Shown: one piece after another, positions 43,294-56,568 of the stretch
Position numbering within the stretch: position 1 is the first letter of the stretch
Layout of the letters: the number at the start of each line of letters is the position of its first letter
Source: an uncultured Pelagibacteraceae bacterium
GTDB taxonomy: Bacteria > Pseudomonadota > Alphaproteobacteria > Pelagibacterales > Pelagibacteraceae
DNA: 64,000 bases
NCBI GenBank assembly: GCA_902624535.1
Contig: CACNYF010000003.1
Location: 36,280-100,279 of the forward strand
Reading direction: 5' to 3'
Notes under the pieces: generated by a model
Database searches by the model: none
Told to the model about the DNA's origin: nothing
Seen by the model: only the letters and a program-made list of their open reading frames with translations
Translations under genes and position numbers: made by a program

Positions 43294-43982
43294 TGTCATC
43301 AAAAAGATTTAAAAAACTACCAGAAAATACAAGAGATTTGCAATCTGAAGCAGTGGATAAGTTAATTCCTATTTTAAAGCAAAATTGCACAACGAAATTT
43401 GATGAATCCTTAGACTTAAGTTTTCAAATTAATAACAAGCAAAAGAAAAGTGAGATTAATATTAGGACAGTAATTAATTTACCAGGCGGAAGTTCAAAAA
43501 AAGTAAAAGTTGGAGTTGTTTGTGAAGAAAATAAATCTCAAGAAGCAAAAGATGCTGGGGCAGAAGTTGTTGGTGGAGATGAACTTATAGATCAAATTAA
43601 GTCAGGCAATATAAATTTTGAAAAATTAATTTGCACTCCAGGAATGATGATTAAACTTTCTAAATTAGGAAAAGTACTTGGTCCAAAAGGATTAATGCCA
43701 AATCCAAAATTAGGATCAGTTACTAATGATTTAAAAAAAGCTATAACCGATGCAAAATCTGGACAAGTTGAAATAAGAAATGATAAAGATGGAAATATAG
43801 GTTTGAGTATAGGAAATAAATCTTTTTCGGATGATAAATTAATATTGAATTTTAATGCGGTATTAGATGCATTGGAAAAGGAAAAATCAAATAATACAAT
43901 TAAAGGTGATTTAATTAAGCAAGCCTTTATAACTTCAACAATGGGAGTTTCATACAAAATTAAATTAGGTAAGAGTATTTAG
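43293..43982 (+). CDS. rplA: 50S ribosomal protein L1
   Basis: 229 residues. CTPGMMIKLSKLGKVLGPKGLMPNPKLGSVT is the L1 signature. It forms the L1 stalk and may repress its own operon by binding the rplK-rplA mRNA; no site for that was identified by eye. Confidence 0.98.
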   Translation: MSSKRFKKLPENTRDLQSEAVDKLIPILKQNCTTKFDESLDLSFQINNKQKKSEINIRTVINLPGGSSKKVKVGVVCEENKSQEAKDAGAEVVGGDELIDQIKSGNINFEKLICTPGMMIKLSKLGKVLGPKGLMPNPKLGSVTNDLKKAITDAKSGQVEIRNDKDGNIGLSIGNKSFSDDKLILNFNAVLDALEKEKSNNTIKGDLIKQAFITSTMGVSYKIKLGKSI

Positions 43983-43984
43983 TT

Positions 43985-44494
43985 ATGATGAATAAAGAGC
44001 AAAAGAAACAGTATATATCTGATATGACAAATCAGTTTGAAAAATCTGAAGCTGTAATAGTTACTCATTATCAAGGTTTAACAATGAATCAACTTGATGA
44101 CTTAAGAGCTAAAATGAGAGAGCATGGCATAAAATTTAAAATCACAAATAATAGAATAACAAAATTAGCTCTAGAAAAAACAAGATGCAAAGATCTTTCA
44201 AACTTGTTTTCAGGTCCCACTGCTGTAGCTTTGTCTGAAGATGCAATAACTTCTGCAAAAATATTGACAAATTTCTCAAAAGAAAATGAAAATTTAAAAA
44301 TTCTAGGTGGAATCATGGGATCCGACATTTTAGACGTTGCTGGCGTCAAAAATGTAGCTACCTTACCTTCATTGGACGAGGCTAGGGCAAAAATAGTAGG
44401 AATATTGAGGTCTCCAGCACAAAAAATAGCAAGTATTTTACTTGCGCCGGCGTCAAAAATCGCTATTTTAGCGCTCGAAAAATCAAAAAAATAA
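43985..44494 (+). CDS. rplJ: 50S ribosomal protein L10
   Basis: 169 residues; the start is ATG at 43985 or 43988 (ATGATG). TEQF/AIVTHYQGLTMNQLDDLR and ITNNRITKLALEKT fit L10, the base of the L7/L12 stalk. Confidence 0.97.
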   Translation: MMNKEQKKQYISDMTNQFEKSEAVIVTHYQGLTMNQLDDLRAKMREHGIKFKITNNRITKLALEKTRCKDLSNLFSGPTAVALSEDAITSAKILTNFSKENENLKILGGIMGSDILDVAGVKNVATLPSLDEARAKIVGILRSPAQKIASILLAPASKIAILALEKSKK

Positions 44495-44512
44495 CCAGGG
44501 ACAAGATTTACT

Positions 44513-44881
44513 ATGGCTGACTTAAATAAAATTATAGACGACTTATCAAGTTTAACTGTTGTAGAAGCAGCTGAACTTTCAAAACAACTTGAAGAAAAAT
44601 GGGGAGTTACTGCAGCAGCAGCTGTAGCAGCAGCACCAGCAGCAGCAGGAGCGGCACCAGCGGAAGAAAAAGATGAATTTACAATTATGCTTACAGCAGC
44701 TGGAGATAAAAAAATTAATGTTATAAAAGAGGTTAGAGCTATTACGGCTTTAGGACTTAAAGAAGCAAAAGATTTAGTTGAAGGAGCACCAAAAGAAGTC
44801 AAAACAGGTGTTAATAAAAAAGAAGCAGAAGAGATAAAGCAAAAACTCGAAGCAGCTGGAGCAAAAGTAGAACTAAAATAA
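44513..44881 (+). CDS. rplL: 50S ribosomal protein L7/L12
   Basis: 122 residues: an N-terminal dimer domain, an alanine-rich hinge (about residues 38-52), and the C-terminal domain [21 protein letters not shown] that binds translation factors. It follows rplJ by 18 nt. Confidence 0.98.
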   Translation: MADLNKIIDDLSSLTVVEAAELSKQLEEKWGVTAAAAVAAAPAAAGAAPAEEKDEFTIMLTAAGDKKINVIKEVRAITALGLKEAKDLVEGAPKEVKTGVNKKEAEEIKQKLEAAGAKVELK

Positions 44882-44927
44882 ATTAGATAGGATTATTTAC
44901 TGGTTACATAATTAATCAGTAGTTGAG

Positions 44928-47900
44928 ATGCAATTATCTTTTACAGAAAAGAAAAACATAAGAAAAAGCTTCGGAAAACTTAAAGAAAGTTTATCTATTC
45001 CAAATCTTATTGAGGTACAAAAGAATTCTTATAAAGAACTCACAGAATTCAAACAAGATGTTGAGCAACACCTTATTAAAGGTTTCGATAGAGTTTTTAA
45101 AAGCATTTTTCCAATTGAAGACTTAAATGATAAAGCAACACTAGAGTATGTTTCATATAAATTGGAAAAACCTAAATTTGATGTTGAAGAATGTATAGCT
45201 AGAGGGTTGACTTATTCTGCGGCTCTCAAATGCACCCTTAGATTAGTTGTATATGAGATTGATCAAGAAAATAACACAAAAGATATTTTGTCAGCAAAAG
45301 AGCAAGAAGTTTATATGGGGGAAGTTCCAATGATGACAAATAGTGGAACTTTTATAACCAATGGAGTTCAAAGAGTTGTTGTTAACCAGATGCACAGAAG
45401 TCCAGGAGTATTCTTTGATCACGATAAAGGAAAATCCCATGCTAGTGGAAAATTATTATTTAATTGTCGTGTAATTCCTAATCGTGGATCTTGGCTAGAT
45501 TTTGAATTTGATGTTAAGGATCTATTATATTTTAGAATTGATAGAAAAAAGAAAATATTAGTCTCTACTTTATTACAAGCTTTAGGATTTTCAAAAAATG
45601 ATATTGTTGACGAATTCTATCAAAAAGAAACATTAAATTATGATAAAAATTTAAATAAGTGGAAAACTAAATTTGATCCAGAAAATTATAAGGCCAAAAA
45701 TTTTTCAGAGGAAGTAATTGATGCAAAAAATAATAAAGTTGTTGTAAAATTAGGAGAAAAAATAAATTTTTTAACCGCAAAAAAACTCTCAAATGATGGC
45801 CTTAAAGAAATTTATGTTTCTAACGAGTCATTATACGGTAAATTTTTACATAGAGATATTACCGTTGGTGAAGATGTATTTAAAATTGGAACAGAATTAA
45901 ATGAGACTATAATTAGTAAAATTATTGAAGCAGAAATTAAATCCTTAGATATTTCTAGAACCAATTCGATAAATAAAGGTCCATACTTACTATTAAGTAT
46001 TTTCAATGACAAAAATGAAAATAAAAATGATGCAATTACAGAAATTTATAAGGTTTTAAGACCTGGAGAACCTCCAACAATAGAGATAGCTACTCAGATA
46101 TTTAATAACTTATTTTTTAGTTCTGACAGATATGATTTATCAGACGTTGGAAGAGTAAAAATGAATTCACGATTAGAGCTAACTTGCTCTGATAAAATTA
46201 CAATTTTAAGAAATGATGACATACTAGCTATAATTCAGAAGATGTTAGACTTAAGAGATGGTAAAGATGAAGTTGATGATATAGATCATTTAGGAAACAG
46301 AAGAGTTAGGTCAGTTGGTGAACTTGTTGAAAATCAGGCAAGAATAGGCGTATACAGAATGGAGAGAGCTATAAAAGAGAAAATGACCACTTTAGACGTT
46401 GAGTCAGCAATGCCTCAAGATTTAATTAATGCAAAACCTTTGACTATTTCTCTTAAAGATTTCTTTGCTACTTCACAACTGTCTCAGTTTATGGATCAAA
46501 CTAATCCACTTTCCGAAATCACTCATAAAAGAAGAGTATCGGCTTTAGGACCAGGTGGTCTAACAAGAGAAAGAGCAGGATTTGAAGTCCGAGATGTTCA
46601 TCCTACTCATTATGGAAGAATTTGTCCAATTGAAACTCCCGAAGGACCGAACATTGGTTTAATTAATAGTTTATCCACATATTCAAAAATAAATAAATAT
46701 GGTTTCATTGAAAGCCCATATAAAAAAGTAAAAGATGGTATTGTACAAAATAATATTGAATATTTATCAGCCATGGAAGAGACAAAATTTACTATTGCAC
46801 AAGCTAATTCTCTTATTGACAAAAATGGTAAGTTTACTGAGGAATTAGTTTCATGCAGACAGAATTTAAACTTCATTTTAGCTAAACCGGACACTATAGA
46901 TTATATCGATGTATCTCCAAAGCAACTTGTATCAGTAGCTGCCTCTCTAATACCTTTTTTAGAAAATGATGATGCTAATAGAGCATTAATGGGTTCTAAT
47001 ATGATGAGACAAGCAGTTCCATTGTTAAAACCAGAGGCACCACTTGTAGGCACAGGTATAGAAAGTGATGTTGCTTTAGACTCAGGAGTAACAATTGTTG
47101 CTAGAAGAGATGGAGTTGTAGATAAAATTGATGGTAAAAGGATAGTTATCAAAGCTTCAAGTGAAAAGGATTACTCTAAATCAGGGGTTGATATTTATAA
47201 TTTACAAAAGTTTAAAAGATCAAATCAAAATACCTGCATAAATCAAAAACCTTTAGTAAGAGTTGGAGATAAAGTAAAATCTGGTGATATTATAGCCGAT
47301 GGACCATCTACAAAAGTTGGTGAATTAGCTCTAGGTAAAAATGTAACTGTAGCTTTTATGCCTTGGCAAGGTTACAACTTTGAAGACTCAATATTAATTT
47401 CGGAAAGATGTGTAACAGACGATGTATTCACATCTATACACATAGAAGAATACGAAGTTATGGCTAGAGATACAAAATTAGGTGAGGAAGATATTACTAG
47501 AGATATTCCAAATGTTAATGAGGAATCATTAAAAAATTTAGATGAGTCAGGAATAGTATATATTGGGGCTGAAGTTAAACCAGGAGATATTTTAGTAGGT
47601 AAAGTTACTCCCAAAGGAGATACAGCATCAGGCCCTGAAGAAAAATTATTAAGATCAATATTTGGTGAAAAGGCAATTGATGTTACTGATACATCGTTAA
47701 AAATGCCAAGTGGAAGTGGTGGTATAGTAGTTGATGTAAGAGTATTTAATAGACATGGTATCGATAAAGATGAAAGATCGATAACTATTGAGAGAGCAGA
47801 AATCGAAAGTGTTCAAGAAGATAAAAAGGTTGAAGAAGAAATTTTAGAAAGAAGTATAAAACAGAGATTATCATCAATATTAAATGGAACAAAAATTAAC

Positions 47901-49010
47901 AAAAAAGTTAAAGATGTTGAGGTAAATACAGTGTTATCTGAGGAAGTAATCAATAATTTACCTGTTTCTGATTTATTTAAAATATCAGTCGATGACCAAG
48001 TTAAAATATCTTCTTTGTCTCAAATAAAAGATCAATACAATAGTGCCAAACAAGATATTCAAGAGAGATTTGAAGATAAAGTTTTAAAAATTAGACAAGG
48101 TGATGATTTATTACCTAGTGTTATGAAAATGGTTAAAGTTTTTGTTGCAATAAAAAGAAGACTAAGACCAGGAGATAAAATGTCTGGAAGACATGGAAAT
48201 AAGGGTGTTGTAAGTAAAATAGTTCCAGTTGAAGATATGCCCTATAGAGAAAATGGTAAACCCGTTGATATTGTTCTTAATCCATTAGGTGTTCCGAGTA
48301 GGATGAATGTTGGTCAAATATTAGAGACACATTTAGGATGGTCCTGCACAGAGTTAGGTGAGAAATTAAATCAGTTAATAAATGAAAACCAAAAGAAGAT
48401 TGAAAAGACAGAAAAGATTAAATCATTTTTAAAAAATGTATATGGAAAAGAAATTTACGATGAAGATATTGAAAATTTAAATCAATCAGAATTTGGAGAT
48501 TTATGTTCAAATATTAGACATGGTGTTCCAATAGCCACACCAGTTTTCGATGGAGCCAAAGAAAACGATGTTACCAAAATGTTAGAACTAGCTGAATTAC
48601 CAAACTCAGGTCAAACCACACTTTGGGATGGAAGAACTGGAGAGAAATTTGACAGAACTGTTACAGTAGGGACAATTTATATGTTAAAACTTCATCATTT
48701 AGTTGAAGATAAAATTCATGCAAGATCTACTGGACCTTACAGTTTAGTGACACAACAGCCTCTTGGAGGTAAAGCACAATTAGGAGGTCAGCGATTTGGT
48801 GAGATGGAAGTTTGGGCATTAGAAGCTTATGGAGCTTCATACACTTTACAGGAAATTCTTACTGTTAAGTCAGATGATGTAGCTGGAAGAGTTAAAGTTT
48901 ATGAAACTATAGTTAAAGGTGAAGAAAATTTTGAATCAGGTATACCTGAATCATTTAATGTTTTAGTTAAAGAAATTAAATCTCTAGCACTAAATGTGGA
49001 GCTAAATTAA
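44928..49010 (+). CDS. rpoB: DNA-directed RNA polymerase subunit beta
   Basis: 1360 residues, full length. The rifampicin region [19 protein letters not shown] is wild-type-like with [22 protein letters not shown] after it. The C-terminal [15 protein letters not shown] and [27 protein letters not shown] are conserved. rpoC follows after 1 nt. Confidence 0.99.
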   Translation: MQLSFTEKKNIRKSFGKLKESLSIPNLIEVQKNSYKELTEFKQDVEQHLIKGFDRVFKSIFPIEDLNDKATLEYVSYKLEKPKFDVEECIARGLTYSAALKCTLRLVVYEIDQENNTKDILSAKEQEVYMGEVPMMTNSGTFITNGVQRVVVNQMHRSPGVFFDHDKGKSHASGKLLFNCRVIPNRGSWLDFEFDVKDLLYFRIDRKKKILVSTLLQALGFSKNDIVDEFYQKETLNYDKNLNKWKTKFDPENYKAKNFSEEVIDAKNNKVVVKLGEKINFLTAKKLSNDGLKEIYVSNESLYGKFLHRDITVGEDVFKIGTELNETIISKIIEAEIKSLDISRTNSINKGPYLLLSIFNDKNENKNDAITEIYKVLRPGEPPTIEIATQIFNNLFFSSDRYDLSDVGRVKMNSRLELTCSDKITILRNDDILAIIQKMLDLRDGKDEVDDIDHLGNRRVRSVGELVENQARIGVYRMERAIKEKMTTLDVESAMPQDLINAKPLTISLKDFFATSQLSQFMDQTNPLSEITHKRRVSALGPGGLTRERAGFEVRDVHPTHYGRICPIETPEGPNIGLINSLSTYSKINKYGFIESPYKKVKDGIVQNNIEYLSAMEETKFTIAQANSLIDKNGKFTEELVSCRQNLNFILAKPDTIDYIDVSPKQLVSVAASLIPFLENDDANRALMGSNMMRQAVPLLKPEAPLVGTGIESDVALDSGVTIVARRDGVVDKIDGKRIVIKASSEKDYSKSGVDIYNLQKFKRSNQNTCINQKPLVRVGDKVKSGDIIADGPSTKVGELALGKNVTVAFMPWQGYNFEDSILISERCVTDDVFTSIHIEEYEVMARDTKLGEEDITRDIPNVNEESLKNLDESGIVYIGAEVKPGDILVGKVTPKGDTASGPEEKLLRSIFGEKAIDVTDTSLKMPSGSGGIVVDVRVFNRHGIDKDERSITIERAEIESVQEDKKVEEEILERSIKQRLSSILNGTKINKKVKDVEVNTVLSEEVINNLPVSDLFKISVDDQVKISSLSQIKDQYNSAKQDIQERFEDKVLKIRQGDDLLPSVMKMVKVFVAIKRRLRPGDKMSGRHGNKGVVSKIVPVEDMPYRENGKPVDIVLNPLGVPSRMNVGQILETHLGWSCTELGEKLNQLINENQKKIEKTEKIKSFLKNVYGKEIYDEDIENLNQSEFGDLCSNIRHGVPIATPVFDGAKENDVTKMLELAELPNSGQTTLWDGRTGEKFDRTVTVGTIYMLKLHHLVEDKIHARSTGPYSLVTQQPLGGKAQLGGQRFGEMEVWALEAYGASYTLQEILTVKSDDVAGRVKVYETIVKGEENFESGIPESFNVLVKEIKSLALNVELN

Positions 49011-49011
49011 T

Positions 49012-52000
49012 ATGAGTAAAGAATTAACGGATCTATTTAAATCTTCAGAAATTTCAGAAGCTCAAAATTTTAATAGCATTAAAATAACACTTGCTAGTCC
49101 AGAGAAAATTAAATCATGGACTTATGGAGAAATCAAAAAGCCTGAAACAATAAATTATAGAACTTTTAGACCAGAAAAAGATGGACTATTTTGTGCAAGA
49201 ATATTTGGACCTATAAAAGATTATGAATGTCTTTGTGGCAAGTACAAGAGAATGAAATTCAGAGGAATTATATGCGAAAAATGTGGAGTTGAGGTAACTA
49301 AATCTAATGTAAGACGTGAAAGAATGGGTCATATCAATTTAGCGACTCCAGTAGCTCATATATGGTTTTTGAAATCTTTACCTAGCAGAATATCCCTTGC
49401 AATTGACATGAAATTAAAAGAGGTAGAAAGAGTTCTTTATTTTGAAAATTTCATTGTAATTGAGCCAGGTTTAACAGGTCTTAAGAAGAACCAGCTTTTG
49501 GGTGAAGAAGAACTAATAAAGTATCAAGATGAGTATGGTGAGGAGTCATTTACTGCAGGAATTGGTGCTGAAGCAATTTTAGAAATATTAAAGTCGATAG
49601 ATTTAGAGCAAGAAAAAGAAGCACTGATTAAATCAATAAAGGAAACTAAATCAAAAGTTTCAGAGGAAAGATCTATTAAAAGATTAAAATTAATTGAGTC
49701 ATTTATCGAGACTGGAAATAAACCGGAATGGATGATTTTAACAACAATTCCAGTCATTCCACCTGAGTTAAGACCATTGGTTCCTTTAGATGGAGGAAGA
49801 TTTGCCACTTCAGATTTAAATGATTTGTACAGAAGAGTTATAAATAGAAATAACCGACTAAAAAGATTAATGGATCTTAAAGCCCCAGATATAATTGTCA
49901 GAAACGAAAAAAGAATGCTGCAAGAGTCAGTAGATGCTTTATTTGATAATGGTAGAAGAGGAAGGGTAATTACAGGTACAGGAAAAAGACCACTAAAATC
50001 ATTGGCAGAAATGCTTAAGGGTAAACAAGGAAGATTTAGACAAAATTTATTAGGTAAAAGAGTGGATTATTCAGGAAGATCAGTGATTGTAGTTGGACCA
50101 GATTTAAAATTGCACGAATGTGGCTTGCCAAAGAAAATGGCATTAGAATTATTTAAACCATTTTTATATGCAAGGTTAAATAAACTTGGGCTTGCTTCCA
50201 CCATAAAACAAGCAAAAAAACTTGTTGAAAGAGAGAGGAATGAAGTTTGGGATGCTTTAGAATTAATCGTTCGAGAACATCCTGTAATATTAAATAGAGC
50301 TCCGACCCTTCATAGGTTAGGTGTTCAAGCATTTGAACCAAAATTAATTGAAGGAAATGCAATTGAATTACATCCATTAACATGTGCAGCGTTTAATGCA
50401 GATTTTGATGGCGATCAAATGGCTGTACACGTACCATTAAGCTTAGAGGCACAATTGGAAGCAAGAGTTTTAATGATGTCCACAAATAATATTCTAAGTC
50501 CATCCAATGGTAAACCTATAATTGTTCCAAGTCAGGATATGATTTTAGGTATATATTATCTGTCTCAACCACCATATCAAACTGATAGAGTAGATGGATA
50601 TTTTGTTAATACTTCAGAGATTGAACATGCATTAGAAATTGGTCAAATTAAAGTTCATTCAAGAATTGTTTCTAGATTTGCAACAGTTGATGAAAAAGGT
50701 AATACAAAATATGAAAAACATATAAGCACTGCTGGAAGGTTTTTGTTAGCAAGCCTAATTCCAAAGAATATAAATAATAAATTTGCATTAGTTGACAGAT
50801 TATTGCCTAAGAAAATAGTTTCTGAAGTTATTGATCATGTTTTTAGATTTTCTGGTCAAAAAAGCACAGTAATTTTTTGTGATAAATTAAAAGATCTTGG
50901 ATTTAAACATGCTTTCAAAGCAGGAATATCATTTGGTAAAGACGATTTAGTAATTCCAGATAACAAGCAGCAATTAATTGATGAAACTAAAAAACTAATT
51001 TCTGATTATGAAAATCAATATGCAGAAGGATTAATAACAAGAGGTGAAAAATACAATAAAGTTATTGATGCATGGTCAAAATGTACTGATAAAGTTGCAT
51101 CTGAAATGATGAAAAGAATTTCTGCTACCGAAATGACAGAGGATGGTCTAAAAATTAATTCAGTATTTATGATGGCAGACAGTGGAGCAAGAGGATCTGC
51201 CGCTCAAATGAAGCAATTAGCTGGTATGAGAGGCCTAATAGCTAAACCATCTGGTGAAATTATAGAATCTCCAATTACATCAAACTTTAAAGAAGGTTTA
51301 ACTGCACTAGAATATTTTAACTCAACCCATGGTGCCAGAAAAGGATTGGCAGATACTGCATTGAAGACAGCGAGTTCCGGATACCTAACAAGAAGACTTT
51401 GTGATGTCGCCCAAGATTTAACTATAACTCAAGTTAAATGTGATAACCCGAGTTATATAAAGCTTACAGAGGTTTTGGAAGGTGGAAATATAATGGTTAG
51501 CTTGTCAGAAAGAGCACTAGGAAGAGTAACAGCAAAAGATGTAAAAAATCCATTATCAGGTGAAGTTTTGATAAAGAAGAATAGCATGATTGATGAGGCT
51601 GCATGCGAAAAAATTGACTCTGCGGGTGTAAAAAACTTAAATGTTTACTCAGTAATGACATGTAGTTTAAAAGAAGGTGTATGTGCCACTTGTTATGGTA
51701 GAGATTTATCGAGAGGTAAAATGGTCCATGTTGGTGAAGCAATTGGAATGATATCAGCCCAATCTATTGGTGAACCAGGAACTCAGCTTACAATGAGAAC
51801 TTTCCACGTTGGAGGTACTGCATCAGTCAAACAAGACTCACAAATCGTATCTAATAATGATGGTATATTAAAAATTGTTAACACAAATCTATTAGAAGAT
51901 TCAAAAAAAAATTTAATTGTAATGGGAAGAAATACAGAATTATCAATAGAGGATGCTAATGGATTACAAGTAGCCGCATACAAAGTTCCATATGGATCAA

Positions 52001-53175
52001 AACTTTTCTTTGAGAATGGTGATAAAGTTAAAAAAGGATCTAAAATTTGTGAATGGGATCCATATACAACACCTGTTATTGCTGAAAAAGATGGAATAGC
52101 AAATTATGTAGATTTAATAGATGGCGTGTCAATTGCGGAGACGACTGATGATGCAACTGGAATTTCTACTAAAGCAGTAGTTGATTGGAAAACCCAATCT
52201 AAAAATACAGATTTAAAACCAAGAATTACCTTAAGAGATGCAAAAGGAAATGTCGTTAAAAAAGCAGATGACAATGAAGCAAGATATTACTTGGTACCAG
52301 ATTCAATTCTATCTGTTAAAGATGGGCAAAAGATTTCAGCTGGCGATGTAATAGCTAGACTTCCTAAAGAGACTACAAAAACTAAAGATATTACTGGAGG
52401 CCTACCAAGAGTTGCTGAATTATTTGAGGCAAGGAAAGCAAAAGATAGTGCAATTATTGCTGAGAATGATGGAAAAGTAATATTTGGTAAAGAAGTTAGA
52501 GGTAAACAAAGAGTAACAATAGAATCTGAAAATGGTGACACATCAAGCTATTTAATTCCTAAAGGAAAACATATTAATTTTAATCAAGGGGAAAAAATTA
52601 AAAAAGGTGAGTACTTGTTAGATGGTCAACCATTACCTCATGACATTCTAAGAATTTTAGGCATTGAAGAATTAACTGAATATTTCGTAAACCAGGTACA
52701 AGATGTTTACAGATTACAAGGTGTAATTATTAATGATAAGCACATTGAGGTAATTCTAAGACAAATGTTGAAAAAAATTGAGGTCAAAACACAAGGTGAT
52801 AGTTCCTTACTTCCTGGAGAAATCATTGATAGGATAAGATTTGAAAATATGAACGAACAACTTGTTAAAGATGGTAAAAATCCTGCTGTTGGAGAGAGAG
52901 TTTTAATGGGAATAACTAAAGCCTCACTTCAAACAGAGTCATTTATTTCAGCCGCTTCTTTCCAAGAAACAACAAGAGTTTTAACAGACGCAGCTATAAA
53001 AGGTAAGGTAGATAAGTTATCAGGATTAAAAGAAAATGTTATAGTCGGTAGATTAGTTCCTGCAGGAACTGGATCTGTTAAAAATCTGTGGAACAAGAAA
53101 GCTCGTTTAGATGACGAAAAATTCATTGCTGAGAATGAGAAGATTGAGCAAGCAGAAAGCCCTGTAAATCAATAA
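49012..53175 (+). CDS. rpoC: DNA-directed RNA polymerase subunit beta'
   Basis: 1387 residues. An N-terminal zinc site (CLCGKYK...CEKCGVEV), the catalytic [12 protein letters not shown] with three Asp for Mg2+, the bridge helix/trigger loop region ([14 protein letters not shown]), and a second zinc site ([13 protein letters not shown]) are visible. End of the beta operon. Confidence 0.99.
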   Translation: MSKELTDLFKSSEISEAQNFNSIKITLASPEKIKSWTYGEIKKPETINYRTFRPEKDGLFCARIFGPIKDYECLCGKYKRMKFRGIICEKCGVEVTKSNVRRERMGHINLATPVAHIWFLKSLPSRISLAIDMKLKEVERVLYFENFIVIEPGLTGLKKNQLLGEEELIKYQDEYGEESFTAGIGAEAILEILKSIDLEQEKEALIKSIKETKSKVSEERSIKRLKLIESFIETGNKPEWMILTTIPVIPPELRPLVPLDGGRFATSDLNDLYRRVINRNNRLKRLMDLKAPDIIVRNEKRMLQESVDALFDNGRRGRVITGTGKRPLKSLAEMLKGKQGRFRQNLLGKRVDYSGRSVIVVGPDLKLHECGLPKKMALELFKPFLYARLNKLGLASTIKQAKKLVERERNEVWDALELIVREHPVILNRAPTLHRLGVQAFEPKLIEGNAIELHPLTCAAFNADFDGDQMAVHVPLSLEAQLEARVLMMSTNNILSPSNGKPIIVPSQDMILGIYYLSQPPYQTDRVDGYFVNTSEIEHALEIGQIKVHSRIVSRFATVDEKGNTKYEKHISTAGRFLLASLIPKNINNKFALVDRLLPKKIVSEVIDHVFRFSGQKSTVIFCDKLKDLGFKHAFKAGISFGKDDLVIPDNKQQLIDETKKLISDYENQYAEGLITRGEKYNKVIDAWSKCTDKVASEMMKRISATEMTEDGLKINSVFMMADSGARGSAAQMKQLAGMRGLIAKPSGEIIESPITSNFKEGLTALEYFNSTHGARKGLADTALKTASSGYLTRRLCDVAQDLTITQVKCDNPSYIKLTEVLEGGNIMVSLSERALGRVTAKDVKNPLSGEVLIKKNSMIDEAACEKIDSAGVKNLNVYSVMTCSLKEGVCATCYGRDLSRGKMVHVGEAIGMISAQSIGEPGTQLTMRTFHVGGTASVKQDSQIVSNNDGILKIVNTNLLEDSKKNLIVMGRNTELSIEDANGLQVAAYKVPYGSKLFFENGDKVKKGSKICEWDPYTTPVIAEKDGIANYVDLIDGVSIAETTDDATGISTKAVVDWKTQSKNTDLKPRITLRDAKGNVVKKADDNEARYYLVPDSILSVKDGQKISAGDVIARLPKETTKTKDITGGLPRVAELFEARKAKDSAIIAENDGKVIFGKEVRGKQRVTIESENGDTSSYLIPKGKHINFNQGEKIKKGEYLLDGQPLPHDILRILGIEELTEYFVNQVQDVYRLQGVIINDKHIEVILRQMLKKIEVKTQGDSSLLPGEIIDRIRFENMNEQLVKDGKNPAVGERVLMGITKASLQTESFISAASFQETTRVLTDAAIKGKVDKLSGLKENVIVGRLVPAGTGSVKNLWNKKARLDDEKFIAENEKIEQAESPVNQ

Positions 53176-53204
53176 AAATTCGTCATTTTTCCATGTCTTT
53201 TAAT

Positions 53205-53232
53205 TTGACAAATGGGATTTCTATAGTATTTT
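53205..53232 (+). promoter_or_regulatory. Sigma70 promoter of the str operon (rpsL)
   Basis: A perfect TTGACA (53205-53210), 16-bp spacer, TATTTT (53227-53232), which predicts a start near 53239 and a leader of about 95 nt. It is the largest gap within the ribosomal region. Confidence 0.55.
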
Positions 53233-53282
53233 GTGCGTGTTTTTGGTTGGAATGTAGTGACTAGTGCACTAAACGCTGCCAC

Positions 53283-53302
53283 AAATAACCTGACAGTTAT
53301 TT
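53283..53302 (+). promoter_or_regulatory. Hairpin in the rpsL leader
   Basis: AAATAAC (53283-53289) pairs with GTTATTT (53296-53302) around a 6-nt loop CTGACA. A smaller TAGTG/CACTA hairpin lies at 53255-53271. They may be leader structures for autoregulation, or 3' ends of the rpoC transcript. No T-tract follows. Confidence 0.35.
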
Positions 53303-53331
53303 CATCTAAAATCAAACTTATATAAAATTTT

Positions 53332-53703
53332 ATGCCAACAATTAACCAGTTGTTAAGAAAAGGACGAGAAAAACAAATTGCTAGGAACAAAGTTCCTGCA
53401 TTACAAAAACAACCTTTAAAAAGAGGTGTTTGTGTAAAAGTTTATACAACTACACCAAAGAAACCAAACTCGGCACTAAGAAAAGTTGCAAGAGTTAGAT
53501 TATCAAATGGTTTTGAAGTTACAGCATATATTCCTGGGGAAGGACATAATCTACAAGAACACTCAGTGGTATTAATAAGAGGTGGACGAGTTAAAGATTT
53601 GCCTGGTGTAAGATATCATATACTTCGTGGTAATTTAGATACTCAAGGAGTTGCAAATAGAAAACAGAGACGTTCTTTATATGGAACGAAAAAAGGTAAA
53701 TAA
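53332..53703 (+). CDS. rpsL: 30S ribosomal protein S12
   Basis: 123 residues. [18 protein letters not shown] and [28 protein letters not shown] are invariant S12 blocks; the streptomycin-relevant lysines are the normal type. It starts the str operon after its own promoter. Confidence 0.99.
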   Translation: MPTINQLLRKGREKQIARNKVPALQKQPLKRGVCVKVYTTTPKKPNSALRKVARVRLSNGFEVTAYIPGEGHNLQEHSVVLIRGGRVKDLPGVRYHILRGNLDTQGVANRKQRRSLYGTKKGK

Positions 53704-53705
53704 AG

Positions 53706-54176
53706 ATGTCCCGAAAAAGAAAAGCTCCCAAAAAAATTCCAATAGTAGATCCTAAATATAAATCTGTAATAATTCCAAAATTAATTAATTCTATAATGTT
53801 AGATGGTAAAAAAACTATCGCTGAAAAAATTGTTTATGATGCGATTGATAAAATTAAATCAAAATCAAAAGATGAACCTTTAACCGTTTTTAATGATGCA
53901 ATAAATAATGTGAGACCAACTGTAGAAGTTCGATCAAGACGTGTTGGTGGTGCTACCTATCAAGTACCAGTAGAAGTTAAAGCTAAAAGATCACAAGCAT
54001 TAGCTCTAAGATGGATTATTGATGCATCAAGAAAAAGGAAAGATAAAAAAATGTCAGATAAATTATTTAATGAAATTTTTGATGCTTATCAAAAAAGAGG
54101 TTCAGCAATAAAAAAGAAAGAAGATACACATAAAATGGCAGAGTCAAATAAAGCTTTTGCACATTTTAGATGGTAA
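53706..54176 (+). CDS. rpsG: 30S ribosomal protein S7
   Basis: 156 residues. The family pattern [24 protein letters not shown] is clear, and the C-terminus ends AHFRW. It nucleates the 30S head. Confidence 0.99.
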   Translation: MSRKRKAPKKIPIVDPKYKSVIIPKLINSIMLDGKKTIAEKIVYDAIDKIKSKSKDEPLTVFNDAINNVRPTVEVRSRRVGGATYQVPVEVKAKRSQALALRWIIDASRKRKDKKMSDKLFNEIFDAYQKRGSAIKKKEDTHKMAESNKAFAHFRW

Positions 54177-54181
54177 ATAAT

Positions 54182-56257
54182 ATGGCAAAAACTCATCCAC
54201 TAAATAAATATAGAAACATTGGCATCATGGCCCATATAGATGCTGGTAAAACTACAACTACTGAAAGAATTTTATATTATACAGGTAAGAGTCATAAAAT
54301 TGGTGAAGTTCATGATGGTGCCGCCACGATGGATTGGATGGAACAAGAACAGGAAAGAGGTATTACAATAACATCAGCTGCAACTACTTGTTTTTGGAGA
54401 GAGCATAGAATTAATATAATTGATACTCCTGGTCACGTTGATTTTACTATTGAAGTTGAACGATCTTTAAAAGTTTTGGATGGTGCTGTTGCAGTATTTG
54501 ATGGTGTTGCTGGTGTTGAACCTCAATCTGAAACAGTTTGGAGACAAGCTGATAAATATAAAGTGCCTAGAATTTGTTTTGTTAATAAACTTGATAGAAC
54601 TGGTGCAGATTTCTTTAGATGTGTGGATATGATTAAAGACAGACTTGGAGCCAAACCTTTAGTTATGCAGGTGCCTATTGGAATAGAGTCATCATTACAA
54701 GGTGTTGTTGATTTAGTTAAAATGAAAGCAATTGTATGGAAAAACGAAGACCTTGGCGCTGAGTGGGAAGAAAAAGATATTCCAGATGATCTTAAAGAGA
54801 CATGTGAAAAATACAGACAAGAATTAGTTGAGACAGCTGTTGAGCAAGACGAAAAACTAATGGAAGCCTATTTAGGCGGTGAAGAAATTAAACAAGAAGA
54901 TTTGATTAAATGTGTTAGAAAAGGATGTTTAAATTTCGAATTTGTACCAGTTTTAACTGGTTCTGCTTTTAAAAATAAAGGTGTTCAACCATTATTAGAC
55001 GCAGTTGTAGATTACTTGCCAAGCCCAGAGGATCTTGGATCTATTATGGGTACAAAGCCAGGATCTGATGAGGAAATTGAAATGAAGTTTGAAGATAGTG
55101 CACCTTTTTCAGCTTTAGCTTTTAAAGTAGCAACAGATCCATTTGTAGGAAGTCTTACATTTATTAGAATTTATTCAGGTACAGTTAAATCTGGAACTGG
55201 AGTTTACAACACTTCTTCAGATAAAGAAGAAAGAGTTGGAAGAATGCTTTTAATGCACGCTAATTCAAGAGAAGATATCAAAGAAGCAAGCGCAGGTGAT
55301 ATAGTTGCGCTCGCTGGATTAAAAAATACAATAACAGGTCATACATTGGCAAATAAAGATGCACCAGTATTACTTGAGCCAATGGAATTTCCAGATCCAG
55401 TTATAGAAATTGCAGTTGAGCCTAAATCAAAAGCTGATCAAGAAAAAATGGGTGAAGCATTAGGAAGATTAGCCAAAGAAGATCCTTCATTTAGAGTGTC
55501 ATCAGACGAAGAGTCAGGTCAAACAATAATTAAAGGAATGGGAGAATTACATTTAGACATTATCGTTGATAGAATGAAAAGAGAATTTAAAGTTGAGGCA
55601 AATGTAGGTGCACCTCAAGTTGCTTACAGAGAAACGATATTAAATTCTGCTGAATTTGATTACACTCATAAAAAGCAAAGCGGTGGAGCAGGACAATTTG
55701 CTAGAGTTAAACTATCTGTTGAACCATTAGAGCCTGGCAAAGGTAGAGAAATTGAAAGTAAAATTAAAGGTGGATCAATACCTAAAGAATTTATACCAGG
55801 TGTTGAGAAAGGTGTAGAGACAATAGCTGATGGAGGTATTCTAGCTGGTTTTCCTTTAATTGATTATAAAGTTACAATCTTAGATGGTTTACACCATGAT
55901 GTTGACTCAAGTGTATTAGCTTTTGAGCTTGCTTCTAGACAATGTTTTAAAGAGGCATGTAGCAGAGGAACTCTAAAACTTTTAGAACCAGTAATGAGAG
56001 TAGAAGTAGTCACTCCAGAAGATTATATGGGAGACGTAATAGGTGATTTGAATAGTAGAAGAGGTCAAATAAGCACACAAGAGCAAAGAGGAAATGCAAC
56101 AGTAATAACTGCAATGGTGCCATTAGCAAATATGTTTGGATATATAAATAGTTTAAGATCTATGTCACAAGGCAGAGCTCAATACTCAATGTTTTTTGAT
56201 CATTATGACAAGGTTCCACAAAATGTTCAAGACGAGGTAACCAAGAAAACAGGTTAA
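54182..56257 (+). CDS. fusA: Elongation factor G
   Basis: 691 residues from the ATG at 54182; the ORF track begins 12 nt earlier, inside rpsG. G1 AHIDAGKT (17-24), DTPGHVDF and [10 protein letters not shown] are visible, then domains II-V ending with [16 protein letters not shown]. It moves mRNA and tRNA through the ribosome. rpsJ follows directly, with no tuf between. Confidence 0.98.
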   Translation: MAKTHPLNKYRNIGIMAHIDAGKTTTTERILYYTGKSHKIGEVHDGAATMDWMEQEQERGITITSAATTCFWREHRINIIDTPGHVDFTIEVERSLKVLDGAVAVFDGVAGVEPQSETVWRQADKYKVPRICFVNKLDRTGADFFRCVDMIKDRLGAKPLVMQVPIGIESSLQGVVDLVKMKAIVWKNEDLGAEWEEKDIPDDLKETCEKYRQELVETAVEQDEKLMEAYLGGEEIKQEDLIKCVRKGCLNFEFVPVLTGSAFKNKGVQPLLDAVVDYLPSPEDLGSIMGTKPGSDEEIEMKFEDSAPFSALAFKVATDPFVGSLTFIRIYSGTVKSGTGVYNTSSDKEERVGRMLLMHANSREDIKEASAGDIVALAGLKNTITGHTLANKDAPVLLEPMEFPDPVIEIAVEPKSKADQEKMGEALGRLAKEDPSFRVSSDEESGQTIIKGMGELHLDIIVDRMKREFKVEANVGAPQVAYRETILNSAEFDYTHKKQSGGAGQFARVKLSVEPLEPGKGREIESKIKGGSIPKEFIPGVEKGVETIADGGILAGFPLIDYKVTILDGLHHDVDSSVLAFELASRQCFKEACSRGTLKLLEPVMRVEVVTPEDYMGDVIGDLNSRRGQISTQEQRGNATVITAMVPLANMFGYINSLRSMSQGRAQYSMFFDHYDKVPQNVQDEVTKKTG

Positions 56258-56259
56258 TT

Positions 56260-56568
56260 ATGGATAAACAAAATATAAGGATAAAATTAAGAGCGTACGA
56301 TAACAAGGTATTGGATCAATCAACAGAGGAGATAGTAAATACCGTTAAAAGAACAGGAGCTAATATTAAAGGTCCAATTCCTTTGCCTACAAAAATAGAG
56401 AGATATACTGTTTTAAGATCGCCACATATTGATAAAAAAAGTAGAGAACAATTCGAAACAAGAACTCATAAAAGATTAATTGATATTATTGAACCTACGC
56501 CTGCAACAGTCGAAGCATTAATGAAACTTGATTTAGCATCAGGAGTAGATGTGGAGATTAAAATATGA
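56260..56568 (+). CDS. rpsJ: 30S ribosomal protein S10
   Basis: 102 residues. [16 protein letters not shown] and [29 protein letters not shown] are S10 hallmarks. Its stop overlaps the rplC start (ATGA). It opens the S10 operon. Confidence 0.99.
   Translation: MDKQNIRIKLRAYDNKVLDQSTEEIVNTVKRTGANIKGPIPLPTKIERYTVLRSPHIDKKSREQFETRTHKRLIDIIEPTPATVEALMKLDLASGVDVEIKI

Noticed and set aside
44089-44802. 237-aa antisense ORF over rplJ and rplL
   Set aside because: Shadow frame of conserved ribosomal protein genes; low-complexity Ala/Ser composition mirrors the L7/L12 hinge.
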